DNA of 64,000 nucleotides. It comes from Omphiscola glabra. Taxonomy: Eukaryota; Mollusca; Gastropoda; Lymnaeidae. Position numbers and translations under genes: made by a program. Below the pieces are notes generated by a model, which was given only the letters and a program-made list of their open reading frames with translations, had not been told where the DNA came from and did no database searches. Location of the stretch: contig OZ024796.1 in NCBI GenBank assembly GCA_964017045.1, positions 24,739,010 through 24,803,009 of the forward strand, given 5' to 3'. Position 1 is the stretch's first letter, and the number at the start of each line of letters is the position of its first letter. Shown one piece after another: positions 25,860 to 38,100 of this stretch.

Positions 25860-28800
25860 GTAGTTTTCTATAGCGTGGTACCCCAGCCTAGGGCTGGGCT
25901 CACCACGCTGTACAAACAATTTAACAAACATAATCATGAACTTAAAAATTAACACACATTAATTAAAAAAACAAAACAAATGTGTATTCGCCCAACCATT
26001 CCACAACAATTTACATGTGGCCATGGACGGCACTCAGCAGCATCGTTTAACGGTCAGAGGGGGAATCAGTCAGGATAGTAGAGTTTAAAGAGATGTGTTT
26101 TGAGTGCAGTTTTAAAGGCTGTGATGGTTGATATATTTCTGATGTGTAGTGGAAGAGAATTCCATTGTTTGGGGGCACAATAAGAGAAAGATCGTTCACC
26201 GTATGTTTTTGTGCGAGTCTTGGTGACAGAAAGAATACGCCCGTCTGCGGAGGAGCGAAGATGTCGAAGGGGTGAATAGACAGAGAGACGTTCGGTTAGA
26301 TAGGAAGGGCAGGAATTTGCGAAAAATTTGTGGCAGAGAACAGAGAGTTTATAGTCAATCCGTGCTTGTACAAGGAGCCAATGAAGTAGTGGTGTGACGT
26401 GATCACGTTTTTTTGCCTTTAAAACTAGCCTAGCAGCTGAGTTTTGAACCTTTTTTAGTTTTTCTAAGAAGTGTTTTGGTGAACAAATAGCATAACCATG
26501 TAGCTATAATTAAAATAGTCGTATAACTATATATGTAACATGCATAAGTATTTATAGCGTAGTCTTATATTTAACAACAGACTCTCCTTTTAATGAAACT
26601 GAAGGCCGTCTATTCATTCACAAGGATCTTCCCGCCTCCCATCACCCGAAGCCGATTCACCAGAACCCATCTTAATTAAGTTCATGAAACACTTAAGATA
26701 TCTAACTTTGGCAATTCATTTGTTATAGCCTACTCCCAGTAGTGGTTATTTTAGTGGGTTTTTTTTTTCTTTCAAACTTAATTTGAATTTACAACAGGAG
26801 CCAACATTTATATGCCCGACGTAACTTTATGTCGGAAGTACTTCGGTCTGCTTCCGTTTCGCTTCCGGTCTCTGACTGGTGGTACACGTGTTTGGAGCAG
26901 TGGTTCTCAACCTTTCTAATGCCGCCACCATTTAATGCAGTTCCTCATGTTGTGGTGACCCTCAATCATAAATTAATTTTCGTTGCTACTGCATAAATAT
27001 GGGTTTTCCGATGGTCTTAGGCGACCCTGTGTAATGGTCGTTCGAATCCCCAAATCAATCGCGACCCACAGGTTGAGAACCGGGTATTTATTTACTTTGA
27101 AATGCATTAATTTTTTTTTTTTTAAAGTCTGGAAATGGACAACATCGTTTGTTATTTGATGGAAGCGTTTATCCAAACTGGATGTCATGGCCAAGATTTT
27201 TAAAAATTTATTGATTAATATAGTAATTATTTTTGTAATTTCTTTTTGTGCTACATCTCCCCGTAAGACAATAGGATTGGAATTCATATCACCACTGATT
27301 GCACCGGATAGGCGGCGGAAGAAGCAGTGTGGGGTTGAACAGGAGGGAAGGTGGGCATGTAGAAGAATGAGTCAGGCTTGTCAGTGGCGTATCTAGGGTT
27401 TGTGCAGAGCGTTTCCCCCCCCACCCTTTTTAACCCCTTTCTACGAAAATATTTGCAGTTGATTGAATATCCCAAGGAAAAATGTGCCACCCGTGGCAGA
27501 CCCCTTCCTCACCCCCCCCCCCCCCCACTTCCTGCGCAGTTGAGTCTTGGTCTAAAATCTGACTGCCTGCAGTCTCTGTACATAGGCTCATAATAGTATA
27601 GCCAAACTGCATCCAAAAGCCAGGCCCATTGGCTTTGTCCTTGCGCTAGAGTCACTAGAGATAACATCTTGTATCCTTCCATCTCCCCCCGCCCCCCCCC
27701 CCCCGCAAATAATAAGAGCGCATTCATATTTACACTGCACACATAATATTTGCAGAGCAGAGAAAAGTGTGTGTGTGTGTGGGGGGGTGTGTTCAAAATA
27801 TTTAAAATTAAGAACTATTTTATCAACATAACCTAATGAGTATTTCTATGAAAAGTATGGCAATGCTTTTGGCTTATGAGATTACAAATTTCCGTTTAAA
27901 TATTCTGCACTGCTAACCGGGTACCCGTATGACATGCAGCCAGCCAGGCTGGGTACCCGTACGACAGCCAGACAGGCCGAGGTAAGAGTAAGGACCGCTG
28001 TCGGCCCGAATTTGGGCTGCGGGAAGTTGTTTGAGGACCCCTTGTGTTTCAGGCTGTTCAATCTAAGAGTCTATAAATAGTTTCTCATGTCCCTTAACAA
28101 ATTGAACACTTTTTATTACGATTGATCTGAAAGTGAATTTTGAAACTCGAATGCTGCGAAGGAACAAGAACCCAGCAGATTAGAAACACGACGAAGCCAA
28201 ATATTTTCCATGATATCAATTTTTGAAATTTATAGCTGAATGGGACTGTATAGCACCTCTCACTGAGCCAAATCTACCATGGAACAAACAGTTCAGGCTT
28301 TTCTGGTCTAGCGATGCTCTCAGTTGAGATGTGACGAGGTGGGCAGCTGGGAGAATGTTGATTTTGATGAAGTGATCCGTCTTTGACGACTAGGGAAGTA
28401 AGGTTTAAAATTAAAATAATTGCCTTGCATTTCTTTATGACCTGGTTAAGAATTTTTCGGCGTAGGTCCTTTGGGGTTGGGAGGGTGTGGATGCGACCAG
28501 TGGCGTAGCGAGCTTAACTCGCGCCCGGGGCACAATACCTTTTTAGCGCCCCCAATACCTTTTTAGCGCCCCCCCCCATTCGAAAACCATACAATATTAT
28601 AGTAAAATATACCATTTGGCGCCCTTTTCTGAGTAGCGCCCGGGGCATGATGCCCCCCTCGCCCCCCCTCACTACGCCACTGGATCCGACAAGAGGGGAT
28701 ACGGAAATAAGTGTGTGGGGGGTGACACCATGAGATAACTGCCCTGGGTTATACCCACCCTAATGAGATGACGGCTCTGTCGCCCCCCCCCCCCCCCCCC

Positions 28801-29098
28801 CGTCCCTCTCCCGTAATGGATGAGATAAGTGCAAGCAGTTGTTTGCTTGAATATATCATAGAGAAGATAGCGTGTCGGTGCGGGCCGGTGTCGCCCCTGC
28901 ACTACACACGAGATAGAAACGATATACAGCAACGCCTGCGTGCTCAGTATATAATCGTCTCATTAACGGCAGGACAATTAGAAGGCTTGACTCATCAAAG
29001 TCACCCACATAGATGGATTTCCGGCCAACCCACTTGGGTCAAAGAGAGAAACTAGGCCGTGACTTTTCATTACAAAGGCGTTTTCTCGCATTCTTCTC

Positions 29099-29150
<52 letters not shown>

Positions 29151-32100
29151 TCTCACTCTCTTCTCCTTTATGTTTGCCTTTTCCGAGACTTTCCCTTCCC
29201 CATATTTTTTTTCCTCTTCTTTTCGGTATTCATTTACTCTGCATATATACCACTTCTGAGTTCTTATTGCCCAGCGTAGAGCGTCAAGTAACAACAGAAA
29301 GCTGATTATATTTTTATTTATAAATGGATGGTCCGTGATATGAGTAAGGATGTTAAACGAAAAGCCGGTCGTTGCTTCCCACAAACTGGTTACCTAATCT
29401 TTCTGTTATGATAAAGACTATATTTTTTTTTTAAATACATAATAAGCCATTAGTAAATGTATTATTATTATTGTATAATTAATAAAATATTTTGAACAAT
29501 TATAAACATGCAGCACAATGCATAAAATGTGTAAGCCTAGTGGTCGCCTTGTTATTGCAGGTGAAAACTACAATGTAAAGAGTATTCATAAAAAGAAATA
29601 TAAGCTGTTATGTTTTAAGTATATGAAGTGGACCGAAAATGTAGAAGAAAGGTACAATGTTGAAAAAGAACAACGTTGAGAAAGGAACAAACACACACAC
29701 ACGGCCACATATTTGTAAATAAATCTTTTTTCTCATATAGCAAAAATCTCTACTGCTCACCTCTCTAGGCGTATATATAGCCTGTTTCAGAGACATTTCC
29801 AGAACTAGCTTACACATTATTTTCCTTTCTTGATTAGTCTCGATGTTTCTACATTATGCTAGTTATACAGACTATAGACTTTATTTATTAGCAAACAAGG
29901 TCAAGGGAGACTATTTCTAATTAAACCACACCCTTAACGTGGTACCGAGCTTGGGGGGTGGGGGGTGTCAGCTAAAGTTCGTGCACGGGGAAAGATGACG
30001 TCAACACGACGCCTATAACAGGTGGAAATACCATTCACGAATTCTTTCCATTCACCTCTGCTCTTACGGACCATCCATATATTACGTACTCACTGGGTCA
30101 CCTCTTTTACGTACTCACTGTGTCACCTCTTGGGGGTGATCCATATAATATATAAAGTTATATAAAATATATAAAAAAGTTATTACTGCATACATCTGCA
30201 TTGCTTTCCATTGCTAAAAAGTAAAATTAACACAACGGAGATCACCAATGGTCGATTCTCGCATGTTTTCGCCTCTTTTACACCGTGCAGTATTACAAAC
30301 TCACTCAAAACTTAACTCGCCTAGCTAACCTTTGCAACACACCGAATTTAAAGTGCGCTTTCAACACTTTCATTTTCGTTTCCTTTCCCACTGTTGAAAA
30401 AAAAAATCTCTCACTCACAGGCTTCACACACACAGCAGCTCACCCTTACACAGCAGCTCACCCTTACACAGCACACTAAAGAAAAGTGCGGTTTCATAAA
30501 GCCACATGTTATAATAGTTGTTCCACTTGCCTGGCGTTTTAACCCTACGCCTGAGCCAAGGGAATGCAGACGCAAGAGGGGAAAAAATTACTGCTCGCCT
30601 TTGCACATTTTTGCTCGCTAGCGATAACAACAGGAAGGGAAGCTTGGACCGTCTATACCAGGGTTATCTGGAAGGTGCGGTCGTCGGCTATCGGGGAGAC
30701 CTCGTGCCTTGCCGTCACGGCAATTAGGCAATCCGAGGAAATAGGTCAACAGAAGCTGCCCGTCTCTTATGCTCCTATCTAGAGTGCTACTTGTAAAAAT
30801 AAAAAAAAATGAAAAAACTTTGGCAATACTTCTAAAAAAAAAAAAAGTATCATTGTTCCATTTGTATGCCCTATAAAAAGGCGATAAGGCAATGAATAAA
30901 ATTATATTTTAAAAAGACCTTCTATCAAAGACCAGACCAAACGCATTTAAAAGTAGAAAATTATTTCATAAAATGCATTACTGTTCAGAAGTGTAGATCG
31001 TCTCGCTATGCAGACAAAGGATTCGAATTTTATGTAGAAAAAAATTAATTTAAAAACATACATTTTAATAATTTTATTAAAAGATATAAAATAAAGTAGT
31101 TTTTTTCCAAATAATTATATTTTCGCTTTATTGTTGTACACATTTTTCTCCGGGGAGGGGGCACATGACTTTCTCCGGCGGGGGGGGGGGACACACCCCC
31201 TGCCCGGAGTTCACACCCCCTCCCCGGAGTTATGCCATGCCAAAATGCAGGCCTGCACAACATTCCACCCGCCAGCATCCACTTTGCGGCCCGCGAAGTA
31301 ACGAAATATTCTTTATTATTATTATTTTCTTGATAGCTTCTCCCCCTGTCCTATTTTATTTCGGCCCGCACAAGTTTTTCATTAAGTATTATGGCCCGCC
31401 TTATATAGGGGGTGTGCAGGCCTGCCTAAAAGGAAAACTAAATATGTCTCTGTTATTTAAAGTCACGTTTGCTGCCTATCGTCTACTAATACATAGTAGG
31501 GTGTGTAGAGGTGCCTAGATAAAGGCAGGAGTGATATTTTTCAAAGATCAGAAAAACTGAAAGAAAGTAGTGTACGTACACTATAAAATAATCAGCAAAA
31601 GACATTCAAGCTACTCTGAGCTATGTAAATTCATAAGAATTGATTAATCTGAAACTGTGTCGCATTCATCTACTTAAAAGCTATATAGCAGTCCAGTCCT
31701 CTCATAATTAGTTAAATAGAACTTGAGTAGAGGCTCACGTTTTCAAACAGGCACTCACGAAGAATTCCGTTTCAATTTCTGTTCCTTGCCCTCACCCCCC
31801 TCCCCCCTTAACCCCCCCACCCCCCCCCCAAGCCTTCGTGGCCGTTAGTGCGGTCACTTGCTTTTCAATTAAGCGATCAGGCAAGGTCTTGAGCTGACCG
31901 TTAAAAGGTCAAGGACGTTAAATTTTGTTTGTGGACGGCCGCGGCGTGGTACACTATTGCTGAGCGCCCCCCCCCCCCCCCCCCCCCCGCAATCATCCAT
32001 AACAAGGAGAATATCACCAGCTTCATGACAGACACCAGTTGACGTTGAAATGAATGGCAAAGAGGTTCTAAATTTGTATTCAATTTATTTCGTTAAACTG

Positions 32101-35100
32101 CTTCATTAAGAAATTTAATATATATATATTAATATATATATATATATATATATATAAAAGGAGGCCGTCGCTAATATCAAGTATACTAACGACATAAATA
32201 TTCCCTAAGTTGTACTAGATACAAAAATACAAAAAGGGAGCGCAAAACACCAGCAGTTCTCAAACCCGTGCTTATAAACATAATAGTAACCACCTTACCC
32301 TTCCGTAAACATCAGAAATGGAATCAATATGGTGTTTTGCTTTTTTTCGACGAAGGTATCAGGAACAGTAAGTGTCGCTTCCATGGATTCAAATCTTCTT
32401 AATGTCAAACTAGAAGGTTTAATCGTGTATATTTAATTTCGGTAGCGGTACACTGAGGATCTGCCAAATTTTACCGGATGAAAATGTTAGATTGGGCGAG
32501 ATTGCTTTTTGCCAAAATCCGACTATAAACCGTAGGACCGAGGTCGAGTAGAAAAAGTACTAAGGTTACAATTTTTCAAAAATGAGTTCAGACCGGCGTT
32601 ATATTTGATTGTTTCCCCTGCATCATTCCTGAAGAATGTACGGAACTGGCGTACAGCTGCGTAGAAGGCTCTGCACCGGAATAGCTTTAAGAACTGATTC
32701 ATAAACACGCATCCTTAAAGAAACTGAGGTCTTCTACACAGTCCTTACTTTTAATTCCCAATGTGGATGAATACAGAAAAAAGTCTTACGGAGTGCGCTC
32801 TTTTGAAGCGATAGCGCCAAAATTATGGAACAGTTTGCCCCAATCTTTGAGGGGTATTGAAAAGGATAGAAAATCATTTTAGAAACATTTAAAAACTTTT
32901 TTTTCAAATAGATTTATGAAAACCAGAGCGCAGTGAGCATGCTTAAGTAGCATGGATACCAGCGCTATATAAATATCCAATCATTCAATCAATCAACTGT
33001 GTGATTTTGAAATGAACAGCTTATAAAGTATTTCCATATGCATTTTAAAAAAAACAACTTGAACTAATTTTTCTAAAAACTGCAAAAATACGCTAAAGTA
33101 CTTTTTCTACCCGGCCCTTTGTTGTTTTTTTTGTTTTTTGTTTTTTTCAATAGCCTTAGAGAGAGTAAGAAAATGATGAAAACATTACACGGTGTCCAGC
33201 GATGCTTGTGTTTATTAGTATTACTATTTCGAGCGGGCAGCTCAAGAACGGTTTCTGTTATAGCTGGACGATGCTTACTTTGGTATCTAAACTTGTAAAA
33301 TACGATCGCAGTATACAATTTTAAAAAATATAAATAAGTAAAAAAAAAACGTAGTTTAACCTCTTAAAATCGATTTGTTGAAATTGGAAGATATTAAATA
33401 TCGATACCTTCTTGAATGAAATTCAGTGAACGGATATTTATTTTTCTGTATTATATTATGCTCTTAGATTTGTCCATGCCACAGAAACGATATTTGGTTC
33501 CTATGGTGAATTTTGTTTACAATATATTAAATAATGCTGAGATCTCTGTTAAAATGGTCCCTGATATATGTGGACTCATGAAAATCACTGCCTAGAAATG
33601 TCAATCGAGACAGTCTATTTTGAAAATATTAAAGTATGTAGATATAAAAAAATAATGGGGTGGGGGATACAAAAAGTCAGACAAGGGGGGGGGGGTCAAA
33701 GTATCTTAGTAAGATTTGTCGGAGCTAAGGTCGAACCCATAGACCCGCTTGCCCTTCATAACTATAAGAATCACAAATGAAAATCGGGAAATGTTTTAGA
33801 AGTTGTTGGCCCATTGATAGGACATATCTGCTGTAATGTCACGAAAATAATTGTTCACATAACATTATTCGTGGAAGTGCCCTGCTAAGGAAAAACTGTT
33901 CCAAGGGGCTGCTCCCCTAATGGAGGCTACTCCCTTGATGAATGGAGGCTCTCCCCTGATGGAAGCTGCTCCCTTGGTGGAGGCTGCTCCCTTCCTCTAG
34001 ACTTGAAACATGAAACTGACATTTAAACAGATGAATTCCATTCTGAATATATGCTGATCATTTGGTTTGCTAGATCTCAATAGATGTAAAAACGGACTAG
34101 GATATTTATTAGACAAATAAAGAGAAAAGACATAACATTAACATCCATAAACCGAAATCTTATGACGAAAAAAAAAAGGGGGGGGGGGGTTGTTGGGGTA
34201 TTTTAGTTTAGTATTTGTTATTTATAATGGATTCCCCATAAATAAGGTTTCTTACGCCTGTAAATAAATTTGACTTGTACCCATAGATTTGGCCAGTATA
34301 TCTAGTTGGTATTCAAGACTGAGTGACAGGTACTTCACTAACCTCCCCAATACCCTCAGCGGCGCTCCGTTCAAAGACCCGGCCCCCCCGTCTGGAGAGG
34401 GCGCATACTAAATCAAACATTGACACACGAGATCAGCTGTGGGGTCCTCTCCTCTAGAACTAAGTTCATCTACCAGATTTGTGTACATGTCGCCGACTGA
34501 CGGATTGTCTGCCCCCCCCCCCCCCCCCCCCCCAGTGTAGTTGTCATTGACCTGCGCAAACAGAATTTCGCCAGTTTTCTGAAATTTGAGGACGACGGGC
34601 AGTGGCGTAGCGAGAGGGGGGGGGCAAGGGGGCATCATGCCCCGGGCGCTACTCACAAAGGGGCGCCAAATGGTATATTTTACATATAATATTGTATGGT
34701 TTTCGAATAAGGGGGGCGCTAAAAAGGTATTGTGCCACGGGCGCGAGTTTAGCTCGCTACACCACTGACGACGGGTCCTTTTTTTTTGGGAGCAACTGAA
34801 AGGAAATTATTACAAAATTTACTCCAACCGGCAACGCTTATACGCCCCCCCCCCCCCCCCCCCCCACACACACGTTTTTCCGTTAATGAAAGACATTCAG
34901 GGAAAGATAACCTTTGGATAGTTTCCCCTTTAGGACGTGGAACGTGACGGCTTTAAAAAAAAAAGAAAGAATACGCCACCGCAGCATAACTTTGATTTTA
35001 TTACAGCCATAAAAATCAAGTATAGACATAACGTAATCTTGTCGACACGGGGATCACATACGGACTTGGCAGAGACGTTCCGACTTGGCCGAGACGTACT

Positions 35101-38100
35101 GACTTGGCCGAGACGTACTGACTTGGCAGAGTCGTACGGGCTTGGCAGAGACGTACTGACTTCGCAGAGACGTACTGACTTGGCAGAGTCGTACGGGCTT
35201 GGCAGAGACGTACTGACTTGGCAGAGACGTACTGACTTGGCAGAGTCGTACTGACTTGGCAGAGTCGTACTGACTTGGCAGAGTCGTACTGACTTAGCAG
35301 AGACGTACCGACTTGGCAGAGAAGTACCGACTTGGCAGAGACGTACTGACTTGGCAGAGACGTACTGACTTGGCAGAGACGTACTGACTTCGCAGAGACG
35401 TACTGACTTAGCAGAGACGTACTGACTTAGCCGAGACGTACTGACTTAGCAGAGACGTACTGACTTAGCCGAGACGTACTGACTTAGCCGAGACGTACTG
35501 ACTTAGCAGAGACATACTGACTTAGCAGAGTCATACTGACTTAGCAGAGACGTACTGACTTAGCAGAGACATACTGACTTAGCAGAGACATACTGACTTA
35601 GCAGGGTCATACTGACCTAGCAGAGTCATACTGACCTAGCAGAGAAGACAGGACTGACATCTTTCGTTGAATGGAAGGACATTTTGGCGTTAACAATTAG
35701 GGTTTCAATGTCCACAACCTGGCACAGTGCCCACAACCTGGCACAATGCCCACAACCTGGCACAATGCCGATGTCCTTTTAAGTGGCGTAGCGAGAGGGG
35801 GGAGGCAAGGGGGGCATCATGCCCCGGGCGCTACTCACAAAGGGGCGCCAAATGGTATATTTTACATATAATATTGTATGGTTTTCGAATAGGGGGCGCT
35901 AAAAAGGTATTGTGCCCCGGGCGCGAGTTAAGCTCGCTACGCCACTGGCACGTTTTGTGATAGACAACTCTGACAAATAACTTTTTCCATTTTTTTTTCT
36001 TTTGCCTTTTCTTTTTTTATATTGGGTGTTTTGGGTGGCAATGGCCCAAATGCACAGGCGTAGCTAAGGGGGCAGGGGGACAGATGTCCCCGGGCGTCAG
36101 CTAGTTAGGGGCGTTAAAATCTGATTTGATATTATTTTATTGATGAAAATAATGCGTTTGAGTGTTAAGAAAAGAGAGGGAGGCGCTTTAAAATGAATCT
36201 TGTCCCCGGGCCCCAAACACTCTAGCCAGTGGCGTAGCGAGGGGATGGCAAGGGGGGAATCATGCCCCGGGCGCTACTCACAAAGGGGCGCCAAATGGTA
36301 TATATTACATATAATATTGTATGGTTTTCGAATAAGGAGGGGCGCTAAAATGGTATTGTGCCCCGGGTGCTAGTTAAGCTCGCTACGCCCCTGACTCTAG
36401 CTACGCCTCTGCCATAATGAGTACTATGCATCAATTAATGTGTAAAGCGTTGGATAATTTTTTACGAGTCTTGAATTATAGGAGAGTTATTTACAAATCC
36501 AGTACAGTTAAATTATGGCTTCTATCTTACGATTCCCAATCCCTCAAACAAGTTAGGCCCTGGTATGCAATATATTTTAAGCCACTCGTCTGCTACTTAA
36601 ATTCCGACTAGTCCAACGAACTGCTGGGTATATTTAGTGCCAACCGCACCACAGTTTATCTCTTAATTTAAAAAAAAAATCTTGTTGGCTCAGACAATTT
36701 ACACATCCACTTGGGTCTCACCTCATTTACATTCTCGAGGACATTAAAACATTGGCACACTTTCAATGGTAAAAATTTCAATTTGGGAAGACTGGAAGAG
36801 GCGCTAAATGATGTTTTCAAAAATAGAAGGGGAACAACTGAGGGGGTTAAAACGTTGGACTATAGGAAATGTTCCGAAACAACAACTGTCCAGAGTTAAT
36901 CGCAAACGTCTATAAAAATTATCGTACATGATTGGAAACACTTCTGGATTCGTGCACAGTCCACGGGAATTCAAATGTTTAAATGCAGGGTTTCCCAACC
37001 TTTCCCAAATACTGCGCCCGCCTCGGAATGGGTTGACAGGCAAGCATCGTCCCACGGCCCTAAAAATAGTAAGAATTGGTTGACGAGTCTAGCACCGCCC
37101 TAAGAATAGGTTGACAAAGAGCACTCTCAGGTTTGGAAACCCAGTTTTAATGTTATCATAATCACCCACGAAGTTTTAAAATTCTTTATAAATTAACTAA
37201 ATCTATGTAAATGTATTCATATTTATACATCGCCAACAAAATTGGGGGAAAAAATGTGCAATTCTTAATCTTATTTACACTTTAGTACTATTTTTAAGGA
37301 GGCCTTTAAAGAGAAGTAACTAATGGCCAATATTGCCAATAACATTAGTGACCATGGCCATGGGTTTATCCAACACTAACACCTTTGTACTGCTGCGGCT
37401 ACGGGTCATCATTTCTGGTCCGTCGCGCAACGGTAACTTAGTCTGCCGCTCCACCAAGAAATGAGAATACAAACAGGTTGAACGTCGGAGTTGTCCCCAG
37501 CTATGGGTAAATAGCCGGGTGGCATGAGCATGTAACGACAACGTAATGGGAACGAGGTAAAGCTTAAATAAAAGAACTCTACCCCTGAAGTCGGGAAACA
37601 ACTGCTATTAACCTGAAAAAGACAAAGGATTTTTTTTTATTTTAAAAATCGCCTGTTTACTAGCGCCGTGTTAGGCGTGTTCCTGAAACGGTGGTCCGCG
37701 GCCCATGAATCTTTATCGTCAAATAAATAGAAAATATATTTAATAAATCTGGCACCGGTCCCTCGTGCAATAATTCGAAACTGTCCACCAGTCCGCAAAA
37801 CTTAAATGTTTGAGAAACGCTGTATTAGAGTCTACGGCAGGCTAAACTAAATTGAAGAGGCTATTGGTACCCGGGTACCAGAATTGAGAGGTTGGGATTA
37901 AAAAACGATTAAAAATATTATTGTTGGGTTTGTAAGAGAAAAATAATGCGGTTTCTAATGAAAGATTTGAATGGACTATACGTTTTTAAACTTAATTCTT
38001 CATTTAAACTAAAATAAACTACTACAAATGACATCCAAATAGCATTAGTCAAAATGTACCCAGACACGCAGCGCCGCCATTCGCACCCGGGTACCATTAG

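Noticed and set aside
27037..27050. tRNA T-arm (gttcgaatcc)
   Set aside because: It is part of a SPIN-like hAT MITE, and the matching site at 24905 lies in another copy; no acceptor stem or A box in place.
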